Assembly (NCBI GenBank): GCA_024082115.1
Contig: JAMRYE010000008.1
Location: 1,488,001-1,552,000 of the forward strand
DNA: 64,000 bases
Direction: 5' to 3'
DNA from: Rhinocladiella similis
Lineage: Eukaryota > Ascomycota > Eurotiomycetes > Chaetothyriales > Herpotrichiellaceae
Of this stretch, positions 55,634-64,000 are shown piece by piece. Below the pieces are notes generated by a model that was given only the letters and a program-made list of their open reading frames with translations, was not told the DNA's origin and did no database searches. A program made the translations under genes and the position numbers. Every line of letters begins with the position of its first letter. Position 1 is the first letter of the stretch.

Positions 55634-55788
55634 CCTTTCTTGTCTCACCTCCAACTCGTCTTCCATCTCTCAACACAAGACACCTTTCGTCCGTCGGATC
55701 AGCTTCTTGGCCCTTGACAAACCTTAGCAAAGATTAGTCTTCCAACATCCCTTGACACCACCGACCCCCATCGACTTGAACAAGCAAG

Positions 55789-56766
55789 ATGGGTAACCTC
55801 GTTCAAATCGCTTACGGCGTTGGCCTAATCAGCATGTTGAGTGCGATCTATGGCCTAACGACCATCCACAAACAAAACGTGAAGTTTGAAGATCCAGATG
55901 CACCAACTGCAAAAAACGTACGCAGTTTCGAACACACTGGTGCTACGCTCACACTTGTGAATGGGTTTCAGACCTGGGGCGAAAAATCTGCAATCAGCTT
56001 GACCTGGAACGGCGAAGAGTCAAGCACGAACAAAGACGTCGAGGAGGTGCTCGTGCCAAACAGCAGTAACGACATAGCGGTCTCCCGTCATTGGAACGAC
56101 ACCATGCCGCGGTGGATCTCTATTAAAAACAAAGGCGAGTCCCCGGTGTGCCTTGCTGGTGTCAGCATCCAGATCGCCGACGTCGATTGGATTCTGTCCG
56201 GAGACCTGGGCAGGGTCTGTGGCGCCGACTATTACGAGTCATCCAGATACGTGCTCCCCGAGGATCAACACACGCAAGCGCCATCGTGTACCTGGGTTGA
56301 GGCGGACCATCCTATCCGATTCAATTTGACATCTGACGGTAGCGAGGCCGACTACAAGATCACAGACCCCACAGACCTGTGTAAGCCACCGTTCATGACC
56401 TGGGCTCCTGACAACAGTGCTGGTGCCGAAAAGCGTCAAGTTGCCGGCGGTTCGCCCTTCGAGGGAACACTTATCAAGAGTTCCAGGCTGATTTCGAGCG
56501 CAGTACGCTTGTGCAACAGCGCTACTTCCAGAGGACCGAGCTTCGTGAGCTTGCCCGAAGGCCTGTTCTGCGACATGACGACAAGAAACCTGTATCCGGT
56601 GTGCGCCGAGGAAACGGAAGACGTGTGCTTCGACCTCGACGAGGATGAGCTCGTCAAGAAGAAAAAGCCGGTGGCAATCAGCCAGAGAGGCATCGACTCC
56701 GGAGCAACACGTCTTGAAAAGGTACGAGTGATACAGACGTTCAAGAAGGTGGACATGTGGTCCTGA
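55789..56766 (+). CDS. N-terminally anchored hypothetical protein, Cys-containing
   Basis: Intronless, 325 residues. Residues 4-22 are hydrophobic (LVQIAYGVGLISMLSAIYGL), a signal anchor or signal peptide. The rest is soluble with about ten Cys that could pair outside the cell or in the secretory lumen. Examples are SPVCLAGVSIQIADVDW, LGRVCGADYY, APSCTWVEADHP, RLCNSATSRGPSF, GLFCDMTTRNLYPVC and EDVCFDLDEDE. It contains AGAEKRQVAG, where KR could be a Kex2-type site. I do not recognise the family. The TATA box and gene-poor flank give it an accessory, regulated look. An extracellular or lumenal role is inferred only. Confidence 0.7.
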   Translation: MGNLVQIAYGVGLISMLSAIYGLTTIHKQNVKFEDPDAPTAKNVRSFEHTGATLTLVNGFQTWGEKSAISLTWNGEESSTNKDVEEVLVPNSSNDIAVSRHWNDTMPRWISIKNKGESPVCLAGVSIQIADVDWILSGDLGRVCGADYYESSRYVLPEDQHTQAPSCTWVEADHPIRFNLTSDGSEADYKITDPTDLCKPPFMTWAPDNSAGAEKRQVAGGSPFEGTLIKSSRLISSAVRLCNSATSRGPSFVSLPEGLFCDMTTRNLYPVCAEETEDVCFDLDEDELVKKKKPVAISQRGIDSGATRLEKVRVIQTFKKVDMWS

Positions 56767-57217
56767 GCTGTATGTAGAAGGCAGTTCGATGTCACTACAG
56801 CAAAGGCTGCCAAGAAGATTGCTCTGGTCGCAAGGACTTCTGCAAGGAGGGAAAGCGTCTGCTGGACTGAGTGCGGAGTGATGGAGCATAAGAATGGAAT
56901 ACAATACGATGTAGGGATACTGCGAGAGGCTGCGGTTGTTGAGGGCTGTTTTGCTAAACCGAATGGAGTTAGACCTGACCAGATTCTGCCAGTACGGCGG
57001 CGTATGTGAAATACGAGTATTAATTTGTGTACGAATACAATGGCTTTCCTTTGCATAGGTCGGTTATTAGTTTTTGATTCTCCAATCCTGATTTCAGTTG
57101 TTCACGTCTTCCTTCCAAGATCTCTCGATATTTTCCTCCTAACATCCTTCGCAAAGTGAGGGCGATTTGCGAGAAAGGTAGAACCGCAACCTAACAGCCC
57201 ACCGAGTCTGGTTCACG
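56767..57217. other. Intergenic, no supported gene
   Basis: 3' flank of the anchored protein and promoter of the NOPCHAP1-like gene. Confidence 0.65.
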
Positions 57218-57901
57218 ATGTCCACAACTCATTTAGTCAGCACTGACGATACTCCTTTTGAAAATGGGAGAGAAGTAGCTGCAAATCAGCCAGAAGTGCC
57301 TCCGTCATCCCCGTCCTCGGCTACTGTATTGGATTCGCGACAATTGAGTCGAAGTTCTCAGCCCGACACGAGTGTGGACCGTAGCGAAACGGACGATTCA
57401 GACAAGACGTCATCTTCTGGCTCCTCTGAGGACGAGCCGTCATCAGAAGAAGACGGGGATGATGAAGAGGACGAGGAAGACCTAGAAGCCACTGCTCTGC
57501 CTGAACCTCACGTGCCGGTCACGACAGGCGATGATCTTCGATCACGACTACAATCATTTCTACCCCAAATTCAGAACGCAAACTTGGCGCTCCAAAATGC
57601 CGCTGATGTACTGGAAAGGAGGATTGACAATGTCAGTGATAGCGACGAGCATTATATCGAGATGAATTTGGGCCTGGGTGTTCTCAGCGAGAGAAGGGAA
57701 GCATCAATTGCAGTAACTGGTGTTGATGACGGCAGTGCTACATCGGACAGCGACGAACAGAATGATGATGCTGCTGAGGACGACGACAAGGGGCATAATG
57801 GCCACAATGATGACAACGCAGTACACGGCGGCGTCCTGGCAGCTTTAAAGGGAGAGAAGAACATCCGGGGTACCAAGAGAAAGGTTGAAGAGTTGGGGTG
57901 A
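57218..57901 (+). CDS. Acidic nuclear protein, NOPCHAP1/DUF4598-like
   Basis: Intronless, 227 residues. An N-terminal Ser-rich region runs into a very acidic tract (residues 60-90, SEDEPSSEEDGDDEEDEED). The conserved core follows: LRSRLQSFLPQIQNANLALQ, then HYIEMNLGLGVLSERR, which I associate with the DUF4598/NOPCHAP1 family. The C-terminus is acidic and then basic (GTKRKVEELG). Human NOPCHAP1 links the R2TP co-chaperone to NOP58 during box C/D snoRNP assembly. The fungal role is inferred from this resemblance. The family call rests on the short core, and the rest is low-complexity. Confidence 0.7.
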   Translation: MSTTHLVSTDDTPFENGREVAANQPEVPPSSPSSATVLDSRQLSRSSQPDTSVDRSETDDSDKTSSSGSSEDEPSSEEDGDDEEDEEDLEATALPEPHVPVTTGDDLRSRLQSFLPQIQNANLALQNAADVLERRIDNVSDSDEHYIEMNLGLGVLSERREASIAVTGVDDGSATSDSDEQNDDAAEDDDKGHNGHNDDNAVHGGVLAALKGEKNIRGTKRKVEELG

Positions 57902-58343
57902 ATGGGATTCCGGGGTACTATGATGGTCAAAGTCAACTAGTTTTGTTTTCACATCAGGCTATAGGAAGGGCAAAGAGCGTTGAATTCTTCCCCCTAGTTT
58001 TACATGTAAGTGTGAGGGAACATGGGTACCTCTCCCTAGTAGTAGAAGCTATGAAGGAGGGACTCCAAATCTGTGTACCTGTACAGTACATATGGTCAAG
58101 GATACGAGTAAGCGGTGATTGACCAATGAAAGCGGGTGATGTCATTGTTTACTTCTAACCCCAAACTGCAACTTTTTATCTCGCTTGGGGGTTCATTAGG
58201 CCAGTCAGTGCGCGGACGACCCCATAATTGAGTCCGACACTTCATTTTTCTCATTGATTTCGGTTTGGATGTACGTCTCGTTACTGATCCGATATCGTGC
58301 TGCTATAGACGAGTGTTTTGAGCTTTTGGAAGAAGCTGTCGCC
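57902..58343. other. Intergenic, no supported gene
   Basis: Promoter and leader of the kinesin gene. An in-frame stretch upstream of 58344 is open from about 58254 without an ATG that looks better. Confidence 0.6.
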
Positions 58344-60186
58344 ATGGCGCCGCCAGGTCCAGGACGTGCAATCAACAACAACACCAGGCCGCAAACACCC
58401 ACTCGATCTACCGCTTCGAGTCCTTCTCTCAGATCGAAGACACCAGTCAGTGTCCCCATAATACCAGTCAGCAGCAACATGAATCCAGGTGGAAATGTAA
58501 AGGTCGTGGTCAGAGTGAGAGGATTTCTGCCTCGGGGTGAGTTGCACCACTTTTCAAGCACAGAACATCATACAGTATACTGATCTATGGGTAGAAATCG
58601 ACAGAGGTGCTCAGTGTCTGATTGAGATGAACCCAAACACTCAATCGACTAAGCTTCTCGTCCCCCCTTCGAGTGACCCTGCAAATGCCCGCGCTCAGAC
58701 TCGAAAAATCCTCGAAGAGAAGAACTTCACTTTCGACCGATCATTCTGGTCGCATAACACCAGCGACAAACACTATGCTACACAAGAGGATGTCTACAAT
58801 TCTTTGGGAGAAGAGTTCCTTGACCACAACTTCGAAGGTTACCATACTTGTATTTTCGCCTACGGTCAAACTGGTTCGGGGAAGAGTTACACAATGATGG
58901 GTACTCCAGATCAACCAGGCTTAATTCCACGAACCTGTGAGGACATGTTTGAAAGAATAGAGTCCAACGAAAGTCCGCATATCAGCTACAGCGTGCGCGT
59001 GTCATATTTCGAGGTGTACAACGAACATGTTAGAGATCTTTTCCAGCCTCGAACTGATCCACCACAATACCTCAAAATCCGAGAGTCACCCATCGAAGGG
59101 CCCTACGTGAAGGACTTGACGGAACTTCAGGTCAAGAACTACATGGAGATTTTGAAGTACATGCGCATGGGAGATAGTTCAAGAACAACTGCGTCGACCA
59201 AGATGAACGATACCTCGTCACGATCCCATGCCGTCTTCACAATCATGCTCAAACAGATTCACCATGACTACCACAACGATGAAACCACTGAGAGGTTGGC
59301 ACGTATCCGTCTGGTTGATTTGGCCGGATCTGAACGTGCAAAGGCAACAGAAGCAACAGGACAGCGGCTACGAGAAGGTGGGAATATCAACAAATCTCTG
59401 ACAACCCTTGGGAGGGTTATTGCTGCACTGGCTGATCCCAAACATGCTCGAATGCACAATAACAAGAGGACAAATCGTGACGTTGTACCTTACCGTGATT
59501 CGATCTTGACGTGGCTATTGAAGGATTCACTAGGCGGCAACTCCAAAACTGCCATGATTGCTTGCATTGCGCCATCCGATTACGACGAGACTCTATCAAC
59601 CCTACGATATGCTGATCAGGCCAAGAATATCCGTACCAAAGCCATTGTCAACCAGGACCATGTTTCGTCGGCGGAGAAGGATGCCCAGATTTCGGAGATG
59701 CAAGAGACAATTCGAACCCTCCGTTGGACACTCAGTCAGCAACAGCAGAATGGCAGTACATCTGTGATGAAGGCAGTGCAGGACAGTGCAGATGCTCAGT
59801 CGGAGAAGATCCGCGAGCTCACCACCAAATACGAGAACATGCTGCAAATCATGGAAGAAAAGGTTGCAATCTCGGCATCCAAAGTTCGTCAGCTTGAGGA
59901 GGAGAAGGAAGCCATGAGTATCCATCTCTCACTTGTGCTTGACGAGCTGAGGAACCCAATAGTCATCAACAAGGAGGCCGAGTCTGCCGGCGAGAGGTCT
60001 AGAGTCCCTACACCCGACATGATCTATGAAGACGAGACCGCTTCCAGTGACGAGATCGACACCGAGTCTGATTGGGAGGATGAGAGAGCAGAGATCGAGG
60101 CCGATGCCCATGCACTCCTTGCACAACTGGCCAATTTCAAGAAGAAAATTGCTTCTGACATGGAAGAATTCGGCATTGCGGTATAG
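58344..60186 (+). CDS. Short kinesin-3 motor (UncB/NKIN3-like)
   Basis: Exons 58344-58536 and 58595-60186 give 594 residues. A Pro/Ser-rich leader of about 50 residues precedes the motor. Motor landmarks: KVVVRVRGFLPR|EIDRGAQCL (rebuilt across the 58-nt intron), P-loop FAYGQTGSGKSYTM, switch I NDTSSRSHAVF, switch II LVDLAGSERA, and GGNINKSLTTLGRVIAAL. VPYRDSILTWLLKDSLGGNS and the neck are kinesin-3-like. After a coiled coil (about 420-500) and an acidic segment the protein simply ends. The FHA, cargo-stalk and PH domains of Unc104/KIF1A are absent. Fungi carry such a short paralogue, thought to work with the full-length kinesin-3 on mitochondria or endosomes. Confidence 0.88.
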
Positions 60187-60868
60187 GCGATGCTGGGGCT
60201 TTGGCGGCTGAGAAGTACCACGACAATAATGAAAAAGGAAGAGGGTAGCGAGGCGTTCTGGTGTCTCTGACTTTGGACAGATTTGATTTTCATCGACGTG
60301 ACAAAAATTCAATATTCATTACTTTGTGCTCGACGTTGTATCTACATTTTCCATCTCCAGGAGCACAGTACTGTGTGTGGTGTAGGTACTCGTACCTTGT
60401 AGTTTGTACAGTAATAGTGTTGCTATTTCAGGGGCTATGGCAACGAAGGGTTCCTAACCAAAGGAGGAATAGTGTATGTTGTTACCTGCGCCGCAATGGT
60501 GAGACACCAAAAGATCTTCAATTCCCTGGCAGAGCCTCGTTCCCTCACCAACAACCACACATTACACACACCCACACCATTCTTTCGACTCTGTCTTACA
60601 CCCTGCAACACTCGTTACTGCACAATCATCTCACCTTCGCATACAGGCCATCGCCATTCGTTCCAACGCAAGTCAATCGCACCTATTCGTTCTGTCAACC
60701 TCAGTCCTACCCCGTAACGAGATTTCCAACGACTTTCTCTCTTGTTACAACACTTTGCCAACGCTCACTTGACCTCCTCGAATCATCCTTCCTCTTCACA
60801 CACACTCTCCCCGACTTTGTTTCCTGCATAACATCCTTTAAGGTCGCACCAAGGGCAGACAGCCCACA
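60187..60868. other. Intergenic: CHS7 promoter/leader
   Basis: Pyrimidine-rich from about 60550 onward (long CT and CA runs), typical of a highly expressed fungal leader. A GCACAGTACTGTGTGTGG palindrome-like string lies near 60362-60379. No gene supported. Confidence 0.6.
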
Positions 60869-62069
60869 ATGGGCTTCGGCTCTTTCGACTCAGTATGCGA
60901 GCAATCGGCTCTGCCACTGTGCTACCTTCTCGGAACACCCACCGATTTCACAGCCGCTCATAACCCAGCATTATTACCAGCATGCAGTGCTCGATCAATA
61001 GAACTAGCAAACACCATCATCTTCCAAGCTGCCACCGACTTTGCACACATAGCCGCTCTGGCCATGACTGCCATCATGATCTTCCACGTTCGCTCGAAAT
61101 TTACCGCCGTGGGCCGGAGGGAGATTCTGACCTTCTTCTACATCTATACTCTGTTGACCATCGTCAGCCTGGTTCTGGACGCAGGTGTGATTGAAGCAAC
61201 GAATACAAGTGCATTCCCCTGGTTTGTGGCGGTCCAGAATGGTCTAGCCAGTGCGCTCTGCACGAGTCTCTTGATCAATGGATTCGTTGGGTTTCAATTG
61301 TACGAAGACGGAACTACACTTTCAGTATGGCTGTTGCGGCTCGGCAGTCTGGTCATGTTCATCATCAGCTTTGCCGTCAGTCTCCTGACGTTCAAAGGCT
61401 GGGCAGGTCTGTCACCAACAAACACCACAGGTCTATTCATTGTTTTGTACATCATCAATGCCATCTGTCTGGCGGTTTATTTCGTTATGCAAGTCATCCT
61501 GGTCGCAAATACCTTGCAAGATAGGTGGCCGTTGGGAGATTTGGCCTTTGGCGCCTTCTTCTTCGTGATTGGACAGGTCATTCTGTATGTATTCGCCAAA
61601 CAGATCTGTGAAGGAGTTAGTCACTATCTTGACGGATTGTTTTTTGCCACTGTCTGTAACTTATTAGGTGTCATGATGGTCTACAAGGTCAGTATTCTTC
61701 TTGGGTTGATTTGTGTTGAACTTAACTTACTGACTGTTTGAATAGTACTGGGACAGCATTACCAAGGAAGATCTCGAGTTCAGTGTCGGCACCAAGCAAG
61801 GGCATTGGGATGTCAAGGAAGGATTACTCGAGCCCAGTGCCAGCGAAGACTTCCGAACGAGCGTCTACGGATTCGGTCGAGAAAGTGTTTACGATTCACC
61901 GAGCATGGAGTATCCCCCTCAGAACCCACAACAATTTCCTTCGAATCGAAACTCGGGATATGGGAATTTGATTGAGGCTAGGCACAGTTATGGTGATATT
62001 CGGAAACAAGTGGGAAGTTATGAGGATTATGATGCCATGAGAGCTCGAGATAGGGAATATGCTTATTAG
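60869..62069 (+). CDS. chs7: Chitin synthase export chaperone CHS7
   Basis: Exons 60869-61687 and 61746-62069 give 380 residues. The start MGFGSFDSVCEQSALPLCYL is the conserved Chs7 N-terminus. Seven hydrophobic segments follow, with family strings FQAATDFAHIAALAMTAIM, FPWFVAVQNG, GFQLYEDGTTLSVWLLR and HYLDGLFFATVCNLLGVMMV. After the 58-nt intron the cytoplasmic tail reads YWDSITKEDLEFSVG, then a Tyr/Ser-rich end. Chs7 resides in the ER and is needed for chitin synthase (Chs3 in yeast) to leave it. It shares the cell-wall theme with the chitinase at 37.6-40.2 kb, though they are not clustered. Confidence 0.94.
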
Positions 62070-62473
62070 ACGCCAACGTCAGGGCAGACTAGGACTCGAT
62101 GGAAATGGACCGGGGAAGCATTCCGCCTGGGGAGAATGTGTATCAACAACAGCCTTTACGCAGATAGAGTCGTGGGAGATGATTTGGGCGGAGTGACAAT
62201 CGGGGGGGCTTTTGATGGGTCTAAAGAGTGAACCACCTCGAAACAATTGTAGTCACCAACTGCGTATGCTCAGGGGAAAGGGCATGTTCGATATCTTTAT
62301 GGGGTATTTTTTGTTTTAGCGAAGGATTAGCATTAGTATAGGAGCCGAGGACAGTACGGGTGGGTATACTCTAATAGATTATCATTGATACCATGCATGC
62401 ATGCATGAATGAGACCAATAAAGTCTCTCGTTACGAATTCTCAACACAATCAGGGGACTTGTGTAGAAGAGTG

Positions 62474-62554
62474 AAGAAGGAAGAGGAAGAAGAAGAGGAA
62501 GAAGGAGGAGGAGGAGGAGGAGGAGGAGGAGGAGGAGGAGGAGGAGGAGGAGGA
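62474..62554. repeat. Polypurine tract with (GGA)n
   Basis: 81 bases of only A and G on the plus strand. The last about 50 bases are uninterrupted GGA/GAG units. Confidence 0.9.
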
Positions 62555-62780
62555 GGCTGGCATTGTTCTTCTCAGTGGAAGATTACACCGGGTGTGTCTT
62601 TGTGGATTTGGCGTTAGGGAGGTGTTCCTTGACCGTCGTGGGGTGAGGATGAAGAGTGTCGATGGAGATGCTGGGTTTCGTCACGGTGCCATGACAAGCT
62701 CACTATTCGCAGGTGTCTTTTTTTTTCCGATACTAGTGTCGTCCTTCTCACGATGCTCCCATTGCTTAATGGACGAGTTC

Positions 62781-62808
62781 GTGGTGGTGGTGGCGGTGGT
62801 GGTGGTGT
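62781..62808. repeat. (GGT)n microsatellite
   Basis: Interrupted GTGGTGGTGGTGGCGGTGG-type run in noncoding DNA. Confidence 0.8.
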
Positions 62809-64000
62809 TTAGTTCACTCCATCACTTTTTCCATGTCTGGGGTAATGCAAACCAGTACATGACGAGAAAATGACGACATGAGCATGGAAGGTTACAGGCA
62901 CTTTACATACAGCTCAGCTTTCGAGGATGTTTGAAATTCAAACCAGGACCGTAAATTGGTCCACTTACTTACTTGCCAGATCGAGGTCTGAGGACTTGTC
63001 GTGGGTCAACATTCCGGAGGTTTTCAATGTCGTTCGCATCGTCTGACTTGTCAGTGTGAAGCTCTTGACAACAACTCTGAAAACATCAAGTAAGGTCGTT
63101 TGTTCAACGTCAATTGCAGGTGACTTCTGCTCGATGAGCGAGCGGGCTTACTCCTTTTTGCTGCAAGGGGCTTGGAGCACAAGGACTTCTGGTATTTCGA
63201 ATCCCTAGGGAGACAGTCGACGATGATGGCACCTGCGGAACCAGGTGGAATCTCTCATCTGCTGCAAAATTTTGTTCCAACAAAACCGTATGGAAGCTCC
63301 AACGTGCTCTCTCTTTTTTTTTCCCGCATATCGTCTGCGGCACCAAGTACTGTGCCCTTGCTCAAAAAACATGAGCATAGACTAGCCATAATGCCTGTTC
63401 CCATTGACAGCCGAGTACAATAATGCCAAGTAGAGACATTGAAACATGCTGCTGTTCATTTTCTGATTGACAGTTGAGCAAAGCCCAGCGTGCCTGCGGA
63501 ACTAGGCAACCGGGACTCCTGATGGTTGGTGGACCTGGTGAGATGGACTGGGTGTTGGCTAGCCTGGTGAACCCGGGCGACGTGGTCGTGGCGAACTCCC
63601 GTTTGATCCAGAGACAAAGATGCCATTCGTGCATTCGCGCATACATGAACGCGGTCACAGGCCCTAGGAGGATTGTCGTCGGGATGTCGAAAATTGCGAT
63701 CCGCAATCAACCCTTTTTCGTCCCCCTGTATTGTATCTTGGTTGCATAGATATCGTTGCAAAGAATCCACTAGCATGAGACCATTAGATGCCAAAACGCA
63801 ATCGTACAGATCCGAATGGTTCCGGGCAAGGGCCACGACATATTGTAAGTCTACTAGTAGTCTCCAGTGTCTGATGCCTCTGAGCGAATGCAAGTTCGAT
63901 AGGAATGTTGCCACGCGGGGCAGCTAAGATATCTTCGTCGAACCCCAGGTGCCGGGGGTCCAGAGTGGTTTAGGTCAGCGCGCCTGCTCCACGTGGTGAA

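Larger units (their letters stand above)
52783..55788. other. 3-kb gene-poor region with poly-C tract and decayed repeats
   Basis: No intact gene supported. Contents: promoter or leader of the ligase-like gene (to about 53000), a C22 tract (53143-53164), a relic with degenerate duplicated segments (about 53437-55120), and the promoter of the anchored protein with a TATA box at 55626. Confidence 0.55.
62070..64000. other. 1.9-kb 3' region with GGA microsatellite, no supported gene
   Basis: CHS7 3' flank, a polypurine GGA tract (62474-62554), a GGT-rich tract (about 62781-62808) and otherwise random short ORFs. The final 60 bases hold an A-box-like string too incomplete to call a tRNA. Confidence 0.55.

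Noticed and set aside
60261..61001. 246-codon plus ORF overlapping the CHS7 start
   Set aside because: It runs through the pyrimidine-rich leader and into CHS7 in another frame. The composition is that of CT-rich DNA, not a protein family.
63456..63914. 152-codon minus ORF near the window end
   Set aside because: No recognisable domain; overlapping plus-strand ORFs are equally open; no splice or start context.
63940..64000. tRNA-like A box (CCAGAGTGGTTTAGGTCA) at the window end
   Set aside because: The string resembles a D-arm, but no acceptor stem fits, the candidate anticodon loop lacks a purine at position 37, and the 3' half is outside the window.

Overview
This window is nuclear DNA of a filamentous ascomycete (Pezizomycotina). 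The gene families show this: a HET-domain protein, a LaeA-like methyltransferase, a Zn2Cys6 regulator, a GPI-anchored GH18 chitinase, a short fungal kinesin-3 and a CDH-cytochrome/b561 fusion. So do the many short introns (about 46-97 nt) with GT..AG ends and CTAAC-like branch sites. Gene density and style fit Eurotiomycetes or a related class such as Chaetothyriales, but I cannot fix the genus from sequence alone. I support 28 protein genes. I see no tRNA, rRNA, CRISPR array or intact transposon.

Layout. 1-7.7 kb: the 3' part of a methyltransferase, an NmrA-type oxidoreductase, sterol C-24(28) reductase ERG4 and a membrane-anchored Ser/Thr-rich protein. 8.4-14.2 kb: a head-to-head pair of a Ubp3/USP10-type deubiquitinase and a Mag2/RNF10-type RING ligase. 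In yeast and animals these two act against each other on 40S ribosomal proteins. 14.7-24.7 kb: a THEM6-like hotdog protein, respiratory supercomplex factor RCF2, a HET protein, an unknown protein and elongation factor IWS1. 25.9-31.8 kb: a heme-binding DOMON/cytochrome b561 protein, a bZIP factor, the 49-residue TOM5 (three small exons) and nucleoporin NUP57. 32.3-44.2 kb is an accessory-looking, all-minus block: a seven-exon SDR, a Zn2Cys6 regulator, a repeat-rich chitinase and a GABA-type amino-acid permease, with long gaps. 45.6-52.8 kb: a NAP/SET histone chaperone, the SNARE TLG1, a probable mitochondrial protein divergent from ribosomal protein bL19m, and a degenerate acyl-CoA-ligase-like protein. 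52.8-55.8 kb is gene-poor, with a C22 tract and a decayed duplicated coding relic. 55.8-62.1 kb: an orphan anchored protein, a NOPCHAP1-like acidic protein, a short kinesin-3 and chitin synthase chaperone CHS7. From 62.1 kb to the end there is no gene I can support.

How the genes relate. Most are housekeeping genes with no operon logic. Pairs worth noting are the ligase/deubiquitinase divergent promoter, the divergent mitochondrial pair at 48.2-50.6 kb, and the SDR next to a Zn2Cys6 regulator. All splice sites below were worked out by hand from reading frame and consensus. Where exon coordinates are given, the joined frame is open from start to stop.
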